The notes beneath the pieces are model-generated. The model was not told the DNA's origin, did no database searches, and was given only the letters and a program-made list of their open reading frames with translations. A DNA stretch of 64,000 nt from CAITSH01 sp025356665 (GTDB lineage: Bacteria > Pseudomonadota > Gammaproteobacteria > Burkholderiales > SG8-39). Below are positions 33,278-41,822 of the stretch, in pieces (positions within the stretch are counted from its first letter, which is position 1; each line of letters starts with the position of its first letter). The position numbers were made by a program, and so were the translations under genes. The DNA is taken from positions 29,286 to 93,285 of the forward strand of contig JANXRV010000128.1 in NCBI GenBank assembly GCA_025356665.1, written 5' to 3'.

Positions 33278-34646
33278 GGCGCTCCATCCGGTAGCGCAGC
33301 GCGCGGAAAGTTATCCCCAGTATCTTGGCCGCCGCCGTGCGGTTAAAACGGGTTCTACCCAAAGCCTCAAGAATTGCCTCCCGCTCGAGCCGGTCAAGAT
33401 AATCCTGCAAGGGCCATTTTGCATCCGGCCCGGGCGGTTCGGCCAAGGACGCAACATCGGCAAGCTGCAGATCATCGACTTCGATTTGCGCCGAAGCCGC
33501 CAATGCCACAGCCCGCTCCAGGACATTCTCCAATTCACGTGCATTGCCGGGGAAGCCGTATTCGCTCAGTGCGTCCTCCGCCGACCGGCTCAATTGATGG
33601 AGCTGCTTACCGTCTTGCTTAGCCAAGCGATCAAGGATGGCCGCTGCTAGGACCGGAATATCTTCACGGCACTCACGCAACGGCGGCATATGCAATCCGA
33701 TAACATTAAGCCTGTAATACAGATCTTGACGGAACTTGCCGGCCTCCACGCACGCGGCGAGATTTTGGTGCGTAGCACAAATCACGCGAACATCAACGGC
33801 GTCCTCTCCTGTGGCACCAATCTTGCGGGCGCGTTTCTCCTGGATCGCGCGCAAAAGCTTTACCTGCATCGCGAGCGGCAAATCAGCCACCTCGTCCAGA
33901 AAAAGGGTCCCGCCATTGGCAGCCTGGAAGAAACCATCTCTGTCAGCCTCCGCTCCGGTAAAGGCGCCCTTTTTGTAACCGAAGAATTCGCTCTCCATCA
34001 AATTCTCCGGGATGGCGCCGCAATTTACCGGGACAAAGGGCCTGTCCCGCCGCGCTCCATTTTCGTGAATAAGCCTTGCCGCGAGCTCTTTACCACTGCC
34101 CGATTCGCCAGAGATATAAACCGGGGCTTGGCTGCGGGACAACTTGTCTATAATCACCCGCACCTTAGCGATCGGGGAACTGCATCCGAGCAGACTCCGT
34201 CCGGACGACGACTGCGCCCCCCCCTTTTGCGGCAGGGGCAGCGCAAGCGCCGATTTGATCAGGCTACGCAACTGCTCGAGTGATATCGGCTTGGAGAGGT
34301 AATCAAACGCGCCAGCCTTCAACGCCGCGACCGCGCTTTCCGTGCTGCCATGCGCTGTGATCACCGCAACGGGCGTATCGACACAACTCGTCGTGATTTG
34401 CCGTACAAGCTCAATCCCCGAGCCGTCAGGCAAGCGCATGTCGGTGAGGCATAAGTCATAGGTGTGGAGCGCAAGGAGTCGCCTCGCTTCTGCCACCGAC
34501 CCGGCGCTATCCACGCCCAGCCCCATACGAACCAAGGTCAGCTCCAGCAACTCGCGTATGTCCGCTTCGTCGTCAACGACGAGCACTGTCGTTGACGTGC
34601 CGGAACTGCGCCGCTCGGAGTTTTTTACTGTCGATGTGACTGCCAT
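33264..34646 (-). CDS. pilR: sigma-54-dependent response regulator, PilR type
   Basis: 460 residues. Receiver domain (about 20-135; 'VLVVDDEADIRELLE', phospho-Asp in 'LCLTDMRLPDGSG', Lys in 'YLSKPISL'). AAA+ domain with Walker A 'GESGSGKE', the sigma-54 contact loop 'GAFTGA' and Walker B 'GGTLFLDEV'. C-terminal Fis-type HTH ('RFNRTAAAKILGITFRALRYRM'). It activates pilA and other sigma-54 genes after phosphorylation by PilS. The start overlaps the pilS stop by 22 bp, so the genes are coupled. Confidence 0.93.
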   Translation of the reverse strand: MAVTSTVKNSERRSSGTSTTVLVVDDEADIRELLELTLVRMGLGVDSAGSVAEARRLLALHTYDLCLTDMRLPDGSGIELVRQITTSCVDTPVAVITAHGSTESAVAALKAGAFDYLSKPISLEQLRSLIKSALALPLPQKGGAQSSSGRSLLGCSSPIAKVRVIIDKLSRSQAPVYISGESGSGKELAARLIHENGARRDRPFVPVNCGAIPENLMESEFFGYKKGAFTGAEADRDGFFQAANGGTLFLDEVADLPLAMQVKLLRAIQEKRARKIGATGEDAVDVRVICATHQNLAACVEAGKFRQDLYYRLNVIGLHMPPLRECREDIPVLAAAILDRLAKQDGKQLHQLSRSAEDALSEYGFPGNARELENVLERAVALAASAQIEVDDLQLADVASLAEPPGPDAKWPLQDYLDRLEREAILEALGRTRFNRTAAAKILGITFRALRYRMERLGIH

Positions 34647-36208
34647 TGAATCCTGAAATTCGCCCCCGCGCCACGGTCGACGTAGTCGAGTGTGGCACCA
34701 TTCGCCGCGCACAACTCGCGCGCGATGTACAAACCCAAGCCCGTACCACCGCTGTACGTTGTGAAAAAAGGTTCAAAAAGTTGCGCCTGCAACTCAGGGG
34801 AAACCCCTTCCCCATCGTCAACAACGTTTAATTCTACCCGATTCGATAGCCGGGAAACCTGCAGCCTGACGCTGCCACGCTCTTTTCGCGAATGACGATT
34901 GGCGTTCCGCAGAAGATTCCAGACCACCTGATGCAGGTGAACACGATCCATCTCGATAGTTACATCCTCGGCCACGTCGAGTGCAAATCGGTCTCTCGCT
35001 ATGTCCTCATGGATCACAAAGTCATCGACAAACGCCTCAAGGAACAGCTTGAGTCGCAAGCGCTCCGGCTGCACCCGGTCGCGCCTCGACAACTCGAGGA
35101 TATCCCTCACCATGCGATCGAGACGCTGAGCATTATCGCGAATGATTCTGCTCAGCCGCTCCCGACCAGCAGCACCGAATTCTTCCTGCAGCAAATCACT
35201 TGCGTGAGTAATCGCAGACAGCGGGTTGCGTATTTCGTGGGCGATATTCGCCGTGAGCCTCCCGAGCGCGGCAAGCTTTAGTTGCTGCGCCTGCTCCTGC
35301 ATCCTCGACATATCTTCAAGGAAGATCAACGTAAAACTACCCCCCTCGATGCCAGCCTCGACAAACCGCGTCCGCACCACTTTGCCGTTCCCGACCGGAC
35401 GAACGGTGATGCTTGACGCGCCTCCACGACGCCACTCCTGCAAATGATCCGCCAATTCACGTGAATAACTATCTATTTGGGCCAATTCGACCGCTGCCCC
35501 GCCGAAAAGGACTGTAACCTGCGGATTGAATTGGCGCACCAGTCCATTGCTGTCGACGACCAGCACGCCGTCCTGGACGTCCTGAATCACAAGCTGATTG
35601 ATGCGCAGTTGATCAGCCAGATCCATGCCACGCTGGCGCGCGAGCCTCTCATTGGTGATCACCCGCCGGGCCAGTTGGTTAGTGATTAGCGCCGTTGCAA
35701 AATAGCCGATCGACAGCAGACCGGGCTGCACAAAGCCAGCCGTATTCTGGTCATAAACCAAAACCCAAAAACCTTGTTCGATGAGCACCGCGATCGAGGC
35801 CACGGCAGCATAGAACAACATTAACTTGCGCCTGCTGACCAAAGCAGCCGCAGCCAAGGATATCAACAGCATGACACCCAGACCACTGCGCATGCCGCTG
35901 GAGGCGTTCATGAGCAGCACGGTAGCCGCGATATCGGTTATTACATGCAATGAAAGTTGCAGGTCGAAGTAGCGCCTGTATCGGCGCAGCAACATCTGAT
36001 ACACGACAGCGAGAAAAAGATAACCGATGCTGACGTATGTGAAACGAGGCAAGGAATAAGTGCCGAAGCTCAGCATGTCATCGTAGACAAGCACAGCCAG
36101 CAGGAACATTCCAGCCACGACAAGGCGATAAACATTGAAATAGCCGAGCGATACCCAGAACGAATCCGAACTCCGCTCATCGCGATGCCGCCACTCAGCC
36201 GGACGCAT
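34625..36208 (-). CDS. pilS: sensor histidine kinase, PilS type
   Basis: 527 residues. N-terminal block of about six transmembrane helices (25-190), a PAS-like domain ('QDVQDGVLVVDSNGLVRQFNP', about 210-310), HisKA with phospho-His in 'IAHEIRNPLSAI', then HATPase_c ('VVWNLLRNANRHS', 'VVDDGEGVSPE', 'GGTGLGLYIARELC'). Order and length match PilS, which senses membrane PilA and signals to PilR. It lies 11 bp after the PP0621 gene and overlaps pilR; the four-gene string to ampD is probably one operon. Confidence 0.93.
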   Translation of the reverse strand: MRPAEWRHRDERSSDSFWVSLGYFNVYRLVVAGMFLLAVLVYDDMLSFGTYSLPRFTYVSIGYLFLAVVYQMLLRRYRRYFDLQLSLHVITDIAATVLLMNASSGMRSGLGVMLLISLAAAALVSRRKLMLFYAAVASIAVLIEQGFWVLVYDQNTAGFVQPGLLSIGYFATALITNQLARRVITNERLARQRGMDLADQLRINQLVIQDVQDGVLVVDSNGLVRQFNPQVTVLFGGAAVELAQIDSYSRELADHLQEWRRGGASSITVRPVGNGKVVRTRFVEAGIEGGSFTLIFLEDMSRMQEQAQQLKLAALGRLTANIAHEIRNPLSAITHASDLLQEEFGAAGRERLSRIIRDNAQRLDRMVRDILELSRRDRVQPERLRLKLFLEAFVDDFVIHEDIARDRFALDVAEDVTIEMDRVHLHQVVWNLLRNANRHSRKERGSVRLQVSRLSNRVELNVVDDGEGVSPELQAQLFEPFFTTYSGGTGLGLYIARELCAANGATLDYVDRGAGANFRIQWQSHRQ

Positions 36209-36219
36209 CGTAGCCGTGA

Positions 36220-36447
36220 TCAGCGCGGGCCAAGCCGGCGGTGTGCCTCACCACAAAAATGGACACCACCGTCTTCAAGCGCCTCACCTTGTGGCAGATT
36301 CACGCCGCAGTGGGAACAGGCAACCATGCGTTCGCCAGCCTGCGGTTCGTCCTCTTGAGCTTTTTTTGCGGCCGATTTGCGGCCGATCCCCTTCACCAGG
36401 AGATACAGCACGAGGGCCGAAAAAAAAAGAAGAAGCAGTTTGCTCAA
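36220..36447 (-). CDS. PP0621-family small membrane protein
   Basis: 75 residues: one N-terminal helix ('LLLLFFSALVLYLLVKGIG'), a charged linker, and a small zinc-finger-like end 'MVACSHCGVNLPQGEA...HFCGEAHRR', with Cys-x2-Cys and Cys/His spacing of the PP0621 family. The function is unknown; the gene regularly precedes pilS in betaproteobacteria. Confidence 0.85.
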   Translation of the reverse strand: MSKLLLLFFSALVLYLLVKGIGRKSAAKKAQEDEPQAGERMVACSHCGVNLPQGEALEDGGVHFCGEAHRRLGPR

Positions 36448-36540
36448 CTTGGGGAACTCCAGCCGATGACTCTGCGCACGGCCCGCAAATTATAGCGAAT
36501 GAGCGCGCCGGCCAAACTCACAAAAAGAGACAAACATGCC

Positions 36541-36617
<77 letters not shown>

Positions 36618-36693
36618 AGGAAATGCAACAAACAAGAAATTACAGGCGCGCCAACCGATGATCAGGTGGCCCGTAAGGCGGGAATGCGTTGGA

Positions 36694-37686
36694 TCAGTGA
36701 TCACGATCCACCGCGAAGGACGCCAATTCTACCAAAGAATCTTTGTAAGCTGAACCAAGAAGTGCGTCAATCGCGGCGCAAGCGCGCTGCGCCTCGACCC
36801 GAGCTTGGTTGCGTGAATATTCGAGCGCTCCGGTCGAGTGTATTGCCGCCAGAACTTCGTCGAACGAATCACGTCCTCCCTTTTCGATTGCGTCCCGCAC
36901 GGCCAGCGCCTGCGCTGCGGAACCTTTGCGCATCACATAAATAAGCGGAAGCGTGGGCTTGCCTTCATTCAGGTCGTCACCCAAGTTTTTTCCTGTTTGC
37001 TCAAGATCGCCGGAGTAGTCGAGCACATCATCGAGCAACTGAAATGCAGTACCAAGATGGGTTCCATATGCAGCCAAGCCAGCCTCAATCTGAGGCGAGG
37101 CGCCCCCGACTATCGCACCAAGTCGCGCCGCAGCCTCAAACAACTTTGACGTCTTTCTGCGCACCACCTCCAGATAGCGCGCCTCGTCAAGATCCGCATC
37201 GTGAACATTGAGCAACTGCATTACCTCGCCTTCGGCGATCGTATTGGTTGCATCCGCCAGCACTTCAAGCACGCGGACGTTGCCCAGACCGACCATCATC
37301 TGGAAGGAGCGGGAATAAAGAAAATCACCGACAAGGACGCTGGCAGGATTGCCAAAGCGGGCATTGGCCGTATCCCGACCGCGGCGCAACTCGGACTCAT
37401 CGACCACATCATCGTGCAGCAATGTTGCCGTATGGATAAACTCGATCACGGCGGCCAGTTCGTGATGATCCTGCCCACGATAACCGAGGCTGCCTGCGGC
37501 CAGCAGCACCAGAGCAGGCCGCAGCCGCTTACCACCGCCAGCAAGGATGTACTCTGCGACCTGCCCGATCAGCACCACATCGGACTCGAGACGGCGGCGA
37601 ATTAACATATCCACCGCCCGCATATCGGAACCTATGAGCTCCCTGAGCGGATTGAGTGCGGCGCTAACACCTTGAGTAGACAGCAT
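36694..37686 (-). CDS. ispB: octaprenyl diphosphate synthase (trans-isoprenyl synthase)
   Basis: 330 residues. First Asp-rich motif 'LLHDDVVDES', second 'QLLDDVLDYSGD', plus 'GGGKRLRPALVLL' and 'KPTLPLIYVM'. Makes the long prenyl side chain of ubiquinone. The ATG at 37686 gives the usual ~325-residue length; upstream codons reach into the rplU promoter. Divergent from rplU-rpmA-obg, the standard arrangement in beta- and gammaproteobacteria. Confidence 0.94.
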   Translation of the reverse strand: MLSTQGVSAALNPLRELIGSDMRAVDMLIRRRLESDVVLIGQVAEYILAGGGKRLRPALVLLAAGSLGYRGQDHHELAAVIEFIHTATLLHDDVVDESELRRGRDTANARFGNPASVLVGDFLYSRSFQMMVGLGNVRVLEVLADATNTIAEGEVMQLLNVHDADLDEARYLEVVRRKTSKLFEAAARLGAIVGGASPQIEAGLAAYGTHLGTAFQLLDDVLDYSGDLEQTGKNLGDDLNEGKPTLPLIYVMRKGSAAQALAVRDAIEKGGRDSFDEVLAAIHSTGALEYSRNQARVEAQRACAAIDALLGSAYKDSLVELASFAVDRDH

Positions 37687-37740
37687 GAAATTGCCAAAAT
37701 TGAAAGATTTTCGAGCCCGTTGAGCATAGCACACAGGTCT

Positions 37741-37770
37741 TTGACTTGATCATAGAAGTTACTGTATGAT
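37741..37770 (+). promoter_or_regulatory. sigma-70 promoter of rplU-rpmA
   Basis: TTGACT (37741-37746), 18-nt spacer, TATGAT (37765-37770), ending 34 bp before the rplU ATG. Position and match to consensus are good for a ribosomal-protein promoter. Confidence 0.75.
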
Positions 37771-37804
37771 ATTTGGTTTCTTGCAATATAGTTTGGAGAA
37801 GCGC

Positions 37805-38116
37805 ATGTATGCGGTCGTCAAGACTGGTGGCAAACAGTATCGCGTTGCTGCTGGTGAAAAATTCAAGGTAGAGAAACTGACGGCGGAAGTCGGCAGCGAG
37901 GTGGTGCTTGACCAAGTTCTGATGGTCGGCGAAGGCGACAACGTAAAAGTTGGCGCTCCGCTGCTCGTAGGCGCCGCTGTCAAGGCGACCGTGGTATCTC
38001 ATGGTCTCGGCGACAAGGTGAAAATTTTCAAGATGCGCCGTCGCAAACACTACCAAAAGCACCAAGGCCACCGTCAGGCCTATACCGAGTTGCAAATCAC
38101 CGGGATTTCAGCCTAA
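37805..38116 (+). CDS. rplU: 50S ribosomal protein L21
   Basis: 103 residues, exact usual length: 'MYAVVKTGGKQYRVAAGEK', 'VLMVGEGDNVKVGAPLL' and the C-terminal 'FKMRRRKHYQKHQGHRQ' are L21 signatures. It binds 23S rRNA in the large subunit. GGAGAAG lies before the ATG. rpmA follows after 33 bp. Confidence 0.98.
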   Translation: MYAVVKTGGKQYRVAAGEKFKVEKLTAEVGSEVVLDQVLMVGEGDNVKVGAPLLVGAAVKATVVSHGLGDKVKIFKMRRRKHYQKHQGHRQAYTELQITGISA

Positions 38117-38149
38117 GCCTGCACGGCATCGGCTTAAGGAGAGAACCTC

Positions 38150-38407
38150 ATGGCACACAAAAAAGCAGGTGGCAGTTCCCGTAACGGCCGCGACTCGCAG
38201 TCAAAACGTCTCGGCGTCAAGCGCTACGGCGGCCAAGCCGTAAACGCCGGTGAAATCATCGTTCGTCAGCGCGGCACCCGAATTCATCCCGGCGATAATG
38301 TCGGCATGGGCAAGGACCACACGCTATTCGCAAAAATCGCGGGCAAAGTTGCATTCGGCGTAAAAGGGCCTGCTGGTAGAAACATCGTGAGCATCGTAAC
38401 GGCCTGA
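38150..38407 (+). CDS. rpmA: 50S ribosomal protein L27
   Basis: 85 residues: 'MAHKKAGGSSRNGRDSQSKR' with the flexible N-terminus that reaches the peptidyl transferase centre, then 'IVRQRGTRIHPGDNVGMGKD'. AGGAGAG precedes the ATG. A strong terminator follows, so obg may need read-through or its own promoter. Confidence 0.98.
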   Translation: MAHKKAGGSSRNGRDSQSKRLGVKRYGGQAVNAGEIIVRQRGTRIHPGDNVGMGKDHTLFAKIAGKVAFGVKGPAGRNIVSIVTA

Positions 38408-38426
38408 GCCTCTCACGTTGCAAGCA

Positions 38427-38456
38427 AAGCCCTGTCCTTGCGACGGGGCTTTTTTC
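38427..38456 (+). terminator. rho-independent terminator after rpmA
   Basis: AAGCCCTGTC / GACGGGGCTT, a 10-bp stem (one G-T pair) with loop CTTGC and then a T-run, 19 bp after the rpmA stop. Confidence 0.88.
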
Positions 38457-38536
38457 TTTCCGGAGCGATATTTCCACGGCAATATCACGGTGACGGCCCT
38501 CCATTCCAACCGCCACTCCAGCCAGACAGGGTAGAA

Positions 38537-39562
38537 ATGAAATTCATCGACGAGGCAAGAATTGAGGTTCACGCCGGCAATGGCGGGGACGGCGCCGCCT
38601 CGTTTCGTCGTGAAAAATTCATCCCTAAAGGCGGCCCTGACGGCGGTGATGGTGGACGCGGGGGCAGCGTCTACGCGATTGCGGATCGCAATATAAACAC
38701 CCTGGTCGACTATCGCTTCGCCCGCATTCACCGTGCCCGCAACGGCGAAAAAGGACGCGGCTCCGACTGCAACGGCAAAGGCTCAGACGACATCACACTA
38801 CGCATGCCTGTAGGTACAGTCATTTCTGACCGCGAAACCGGGGAACTCGTAGCCGACCTTGCCGTACATGGGCAGCTTGCGCTCATTGCCCGTGGCGGCA
38901 AGGGCGGGCTCGGCAACTTGAATTTCAAGTCAAGCACCAACCGCGCGCCGCGTCAGTTCACTCCTGGCGAAGAGGGCGAAATACGGGAACTCAACCTAGA
39001 ATTAAAAGTACTCGCGGATATCGGCCTTCTGGGCATGCCCAATGCCGGGAAATCCACTTTTATCCGCTCAGTATCAAGTGCAAAACCCAAAGTCGCCGAC
39101 TACCCCTTCACCACGCTTCACCCAAACCTCGGCGTGGTAAGCGTAACGCCTGACCGCAGCTTCGTCGTCGCGGATATTCCCGGCCTGATTGAAGGCGCCG
39201 CGGAGGGTGCGGGGCTCGGTCACCAGTTCCTAAGACATCTGGCGCGAACGCGTCTGCTACTGCATCTGGTCGACCTCGCCCCGTTAAACGGCGATACCGA
39301 TCCCGCGCATGAAGTCAAGGCCCTGGCAAGCGAATTAAAAAAATACGATGAGGCTTTGTACAAAAAGCCGCGCTGGCTCGTCCTCAACAAGGTCGATATG
39401 CTCGATGAAACCGCGCGCGCTGCCGGGGTAAAGAGTATATTGAAAAAGTTGCGCTGGAAAGGGCCGCATTTCGAGATTTCCGCACTAACAGGAGACGGCT
39501 GCAAGGAACTCACTCAGGCAGTCATGCGACACCTGGAACAGACAGCAATTCCGGCGCAATGA
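38537..39562 (+). CDS. obg: GTPase Obg/CgtA
   Basis: 341 residues. Obg fold with glycine-rich 'VHAGNGGDGAASFRREKFIP' and 'GPDGGDGGRGGSVY'; GTPase domain with G1 'GMPNAGKST', switch 'DYPFTT', G3 'DIPGLIEGA', G4 'NKVD'. It acts in late 50S assembly and stress signalling. The ATG at 38537 starts the conserved 'MKFIDEA'; 33 upstream codons in frame lie in the terminator region and are rejected. Its TGA overlaps the proB ATG (ATGA). Confidence 0.97.
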   Translation: MKFIDEARIEVHAGNGGDGAASFRREKFIPKGGPDGGDGGRGGSVYAIADRNINTLVDYRFARIHRARNGEKGRGSDCNGKGSDDITLRMPVGTVISDRETGELVADLAVHGQLALIARGGKGGLGNLNFKSSTNRAPRQFTPGEEGEIRELNLELKVLADIGLLGMPNAGKSTFIRSVSSAKPKVADYPFTTLHPNLGVVSVTPDRSFVVADIPGLIEGAAEGAGLGHQFLRHLARTRLLLHLVDLAPLNGDTDPAHEVKALASELKKYDEALYKKPRWLVLNKVDMLDETARAAGVKSILKKLRWKGPHFEISALTGDGCKELTQAVMRHLEQTAIPAQ

Positions 39563-40671
39563 CTCTGGCAAGCGCAAAGCGGATTGTCATCAAAGTTGGC
39601 AGTGCGTTAGTCACCAACGGCGGCAGCGGGCTGGACCAAACCGCCATAGCCCAGTGGGCGAGAGAAATTGCGGCGCTGGTCCGAAGCAAGCGAGAAGTCG
39701 TGCTCGTCTCAAGCGGAGCCATCGCCGAAGGCATGCAGCGCCTCGGTTGGTCGCAACGCCCGCACGCGATGAATGAACTACAGGCCGCAGCGGCCGTCGG
39801 GCAGATGGGGCTGATCCAGGTCTACGAGTCGTGCTTTCGAGAACACGGCCTGCACACAGCCCAGATTTTGTTGACACATGCCGATCTCGCCGACCGCCAG
39901 CGCTATCTGAATGCCCGCTCGACCCTTCTCACACTGCTGTCGCTAGGTGTTATCCCGGTAATAAACGAGAACGACACCGTCGTGACTGACGAAATCCGCT
40001 TTGGCGATAACGACACGCTTGCCGCGATGGTCACCAATCTCGTTGAGGCCGATGCGCTCGTCATCCTCACTGACCAGGAAGGCCTTTTCTCGGCAGACCC
40101 CCGAATCGATCCAGCGGCAACCCTGATACCAAAAGCCGAGGCAACCGATACCCGCCTTGAAAAAATGGCGGGGGGAACCTCTAGTACCATCGCGCGTGGC
40201 GGGATGCTAACCAAGGTCTTGGCCGCAAAGCGAGCCGCGCGTTCAGGGGCCAGCACAGTCATTGCCTCCGGGCGTCAACCGAATGTACTTACACGCTTGG
40301 CCGCCGGTGAATCGATAGGAACCCTTCTTGCCGCCACAACAACGCCACTGGCTGCACGCAAGCAGTGGCTGGCCGATCACTTACAGGTGAGCGGCCGCCT
40401 GATTCTTGACGAGGGCGCAACACGTGCGCTTACCGAGCAAGGTAAAAGCCTGCTGCCGGTTGGTGTAAAAAGCATAGAAGGCGAGTTCGAACGTGGCGCA
40501 GTCGTTGCCTGCGTCACCTCCGTTGGCAAAGACATCGCCAGAGGACTGATCAACTATAGCGCTGCCGATTGCCGGCGAATCGCGGGTCGGGCATCCGGGG
40601 AAATTGAATCCATACTGGGTTACGTTGCCGAGCCAGAACTGATCCACCGGGATAATCTGGCACTGCTCTAG
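39559..40671 (+). CDS. proB: glutamate 5-kinase
   Basis: 370 residues: amino-acid kinase domain ('IVIKVGSALVTN', 'VVLVSSGAIAEGM', 'VIPVINENDTVV', 'FGDNDTLAA') and a C-terminal PUA domain (about 280-370, 'SLLPVGVKSIEGEFERGAVV'). First step of proline synthesis, feedback-inhibited by proline. It overlaps obg by 4 bp. proA is not adjacent. Confidence 0.96.
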   Translation: MTLASAKRIVIKVGSALVTNGGSGLDQTAIAQWAREIAALVRSKREVVLVSSGAIAEGMQRLGWSQRPHAMNELQAAAAVGQMGLIQVYESCFREHGLHTAQILLTHADLADRQRYLNARSTLLTLLSLGVIPVINENDTVVTDEIRFGDNDTLAAMVTNLVEADALVILTDQEGLFSADPRIDPAATLIPKAEATDTRLEKMAGGTSSTIARGGMLTKVLAAKRAARSGASTVIASGRQPNVLTRLAAGESIGTLLAATTTPLAARKQWLADHLQVSGRLILDEGATRALTEQGKSLLPVGVKSIEGEFERGAVVACVTSVGKDIARGLINYSAADCRRIAGRASGEIESILGYVAEPELIHRDNLALL

Positions 40672-40704
40672 TGTCGTGAGTCCGATCAAGCGAGAAAAAC
40701 GCCT

Positions 40705-41223
40705 TTATCGCCTTGCCCGCGGATGAGTACCGGCGCGCAACGCGTCGATACCTTCCTGCGCATTGCGAATGACAAATCCACCAGGGCAGAAAAAATCTAC
40801 TGCCAGCATCTCATACTGGGGAATCCGCCCCGCGGACTCAAAGAACGACCAGGCGTTATTCCTCGCTTTCGCCCATGTTTTGTCCGAGCGTCCGAAAGCG
40901 TAGGTACGTCGCTCTCGTGAACTACAACGAATACCGTCAAACGTAACATTCTCGACGCCACTGGCACTTCTAGCGGTCAGTGTAAAGCGGACAACACCGT
41001 CACTCGCGACACTTAGCGAATCGGCATCGATATAAAAATCAAAATTGGAAGGCGTCACGCGAAAGGGAAGCCGCCTTTCCGGTTTGGGAAAAGCCGGGAG
41101 CTGAATCTCGACCTCTTTCCACTCCTTGGCGTCATAGTCCTCCTCGAAACGCAACGGAGCCGCCGGCTGGGCATGGGCAATGCACGCCGATGCGGTAAGC
41201 GCAAGGACGGCCCACCGTGCCAC
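40705..41223 (-). CDS. CNP1-like family protein, exported
   Basis: 172 residues with a cleavable signal peptide ('VLALTASACIAHA|QPAAP'). The body ('FEEDYDAKEWKEVEIQLPAFP', 'PSNFDFYIDADSLSVASDG', 'FDGIRCSSRERRTYAFG') matches the betaproteobacterial CNP1-like domain of unknown function. The start is GTG at 41223, 1 bp after the DUF3501 stop, so it is the last gene of the rubrerythrin operon. It is convergent with proB. Confidence 0.85.
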   Translation of the reverse strand: MARWAVLALTASACIAHAQPAAPLRFEEDYDAKEWKEVEIQLPAFPKPERRLPFRVTPSNFDFYIDADSLSVASDGVVRFTLTARSASGVENVTFDGIRCSSRERRTYAFGRSDKTWAKARNNAWSFFESAGRIPQYEMLAVDFFCPGGFVIRNAQEGIDALRAGTHPRARR

Positions 41224-41224
41224 C

Positions 41225-41809
41225 TTAGCGCAGATCCCGAAGTAATGAATCGCGGACGTTTGCCGGAACCACGTCGACCAACGCCTGATAGCGCGGATGG
41301 TCTACGCCCATGGAAAGGGACACACCGTATTTCAATGCCTGCGCCATTTCCTCGGCAAGCTCAAACCGCAAAAAATGCACTGCGGAGGTTTTCTCGTCAT
41401 TTTCGCGGTCCAGATCCTCATCTGCTATTGCATAAACCCGCTTGCAACCCTCAACCTGGATCCAGACCCTGTCCTCGATACCGATCAGCTTTGACAGAGC
41501 TTCCGCGCGCTCGGTCGGATCCGGATACTCCACCATCATAGTCGCCTTGAAATTCCGACCATCCGGAATCAGCGGCATATAGGCGCGCAATTCATCTGCG
41601 ATACCCGCCTCTTCAAAGATGCGCTCAACCCTGAGCATCTCCTGGATCTGGTAGCGGATGGTTAATTCGTCTTCAAAAATCAATGTCACGTAGCCGCCGA
41701 GCGCGACCTTCCGATTCTTTTTGTGCGCAAGCACCTGCGCGCGAAACTCCTTGCGCTGGCGTGAGTAAGCTTCAAGGGTAAACAAACTGTCACGTTCTAT
41801 TTTAGGCAT
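41225..41809 (-). CDS. DUF3501 family protein
   Basis: 194 residues opening 'MPKIERDSLFTLEAYSRQR', then 'VLAHKKNRKVALGGYVTLIFEDELTIRYQIQEMLRVE' (in parts), a family of unknown function that recurrently follows rubrerythrin and CCG-domain Fe-S genes. No signal peptide, membrane helix or metal cluster is seen; it is probably a soluble partner. ATG at 41809 is used since family homology begins there; in-frame ATGs upstream overlap the Fe-S gene's end (stop at 41823). Confidence 0.85.
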   Translation of the reverse strand: MPKIERDSLFTLEAYSRQRKEFRAQVLAHKKNRKVALGGYVTLIFEDELTIRYQIQEMLRVERIFEEAGIADELRAYMPLIPDGRNFKATMMVEYPDPTERAEALSKLIGIEDRVWIQVEGCKRVYAIADEDLDRENDEKTSAVHFLRFELAEEMAQALKYGVSLSMGVDHPRYQALVDVVPANVRDSLLRDLR

Positions 41810-41822
41810 GGCGGTCATCTCT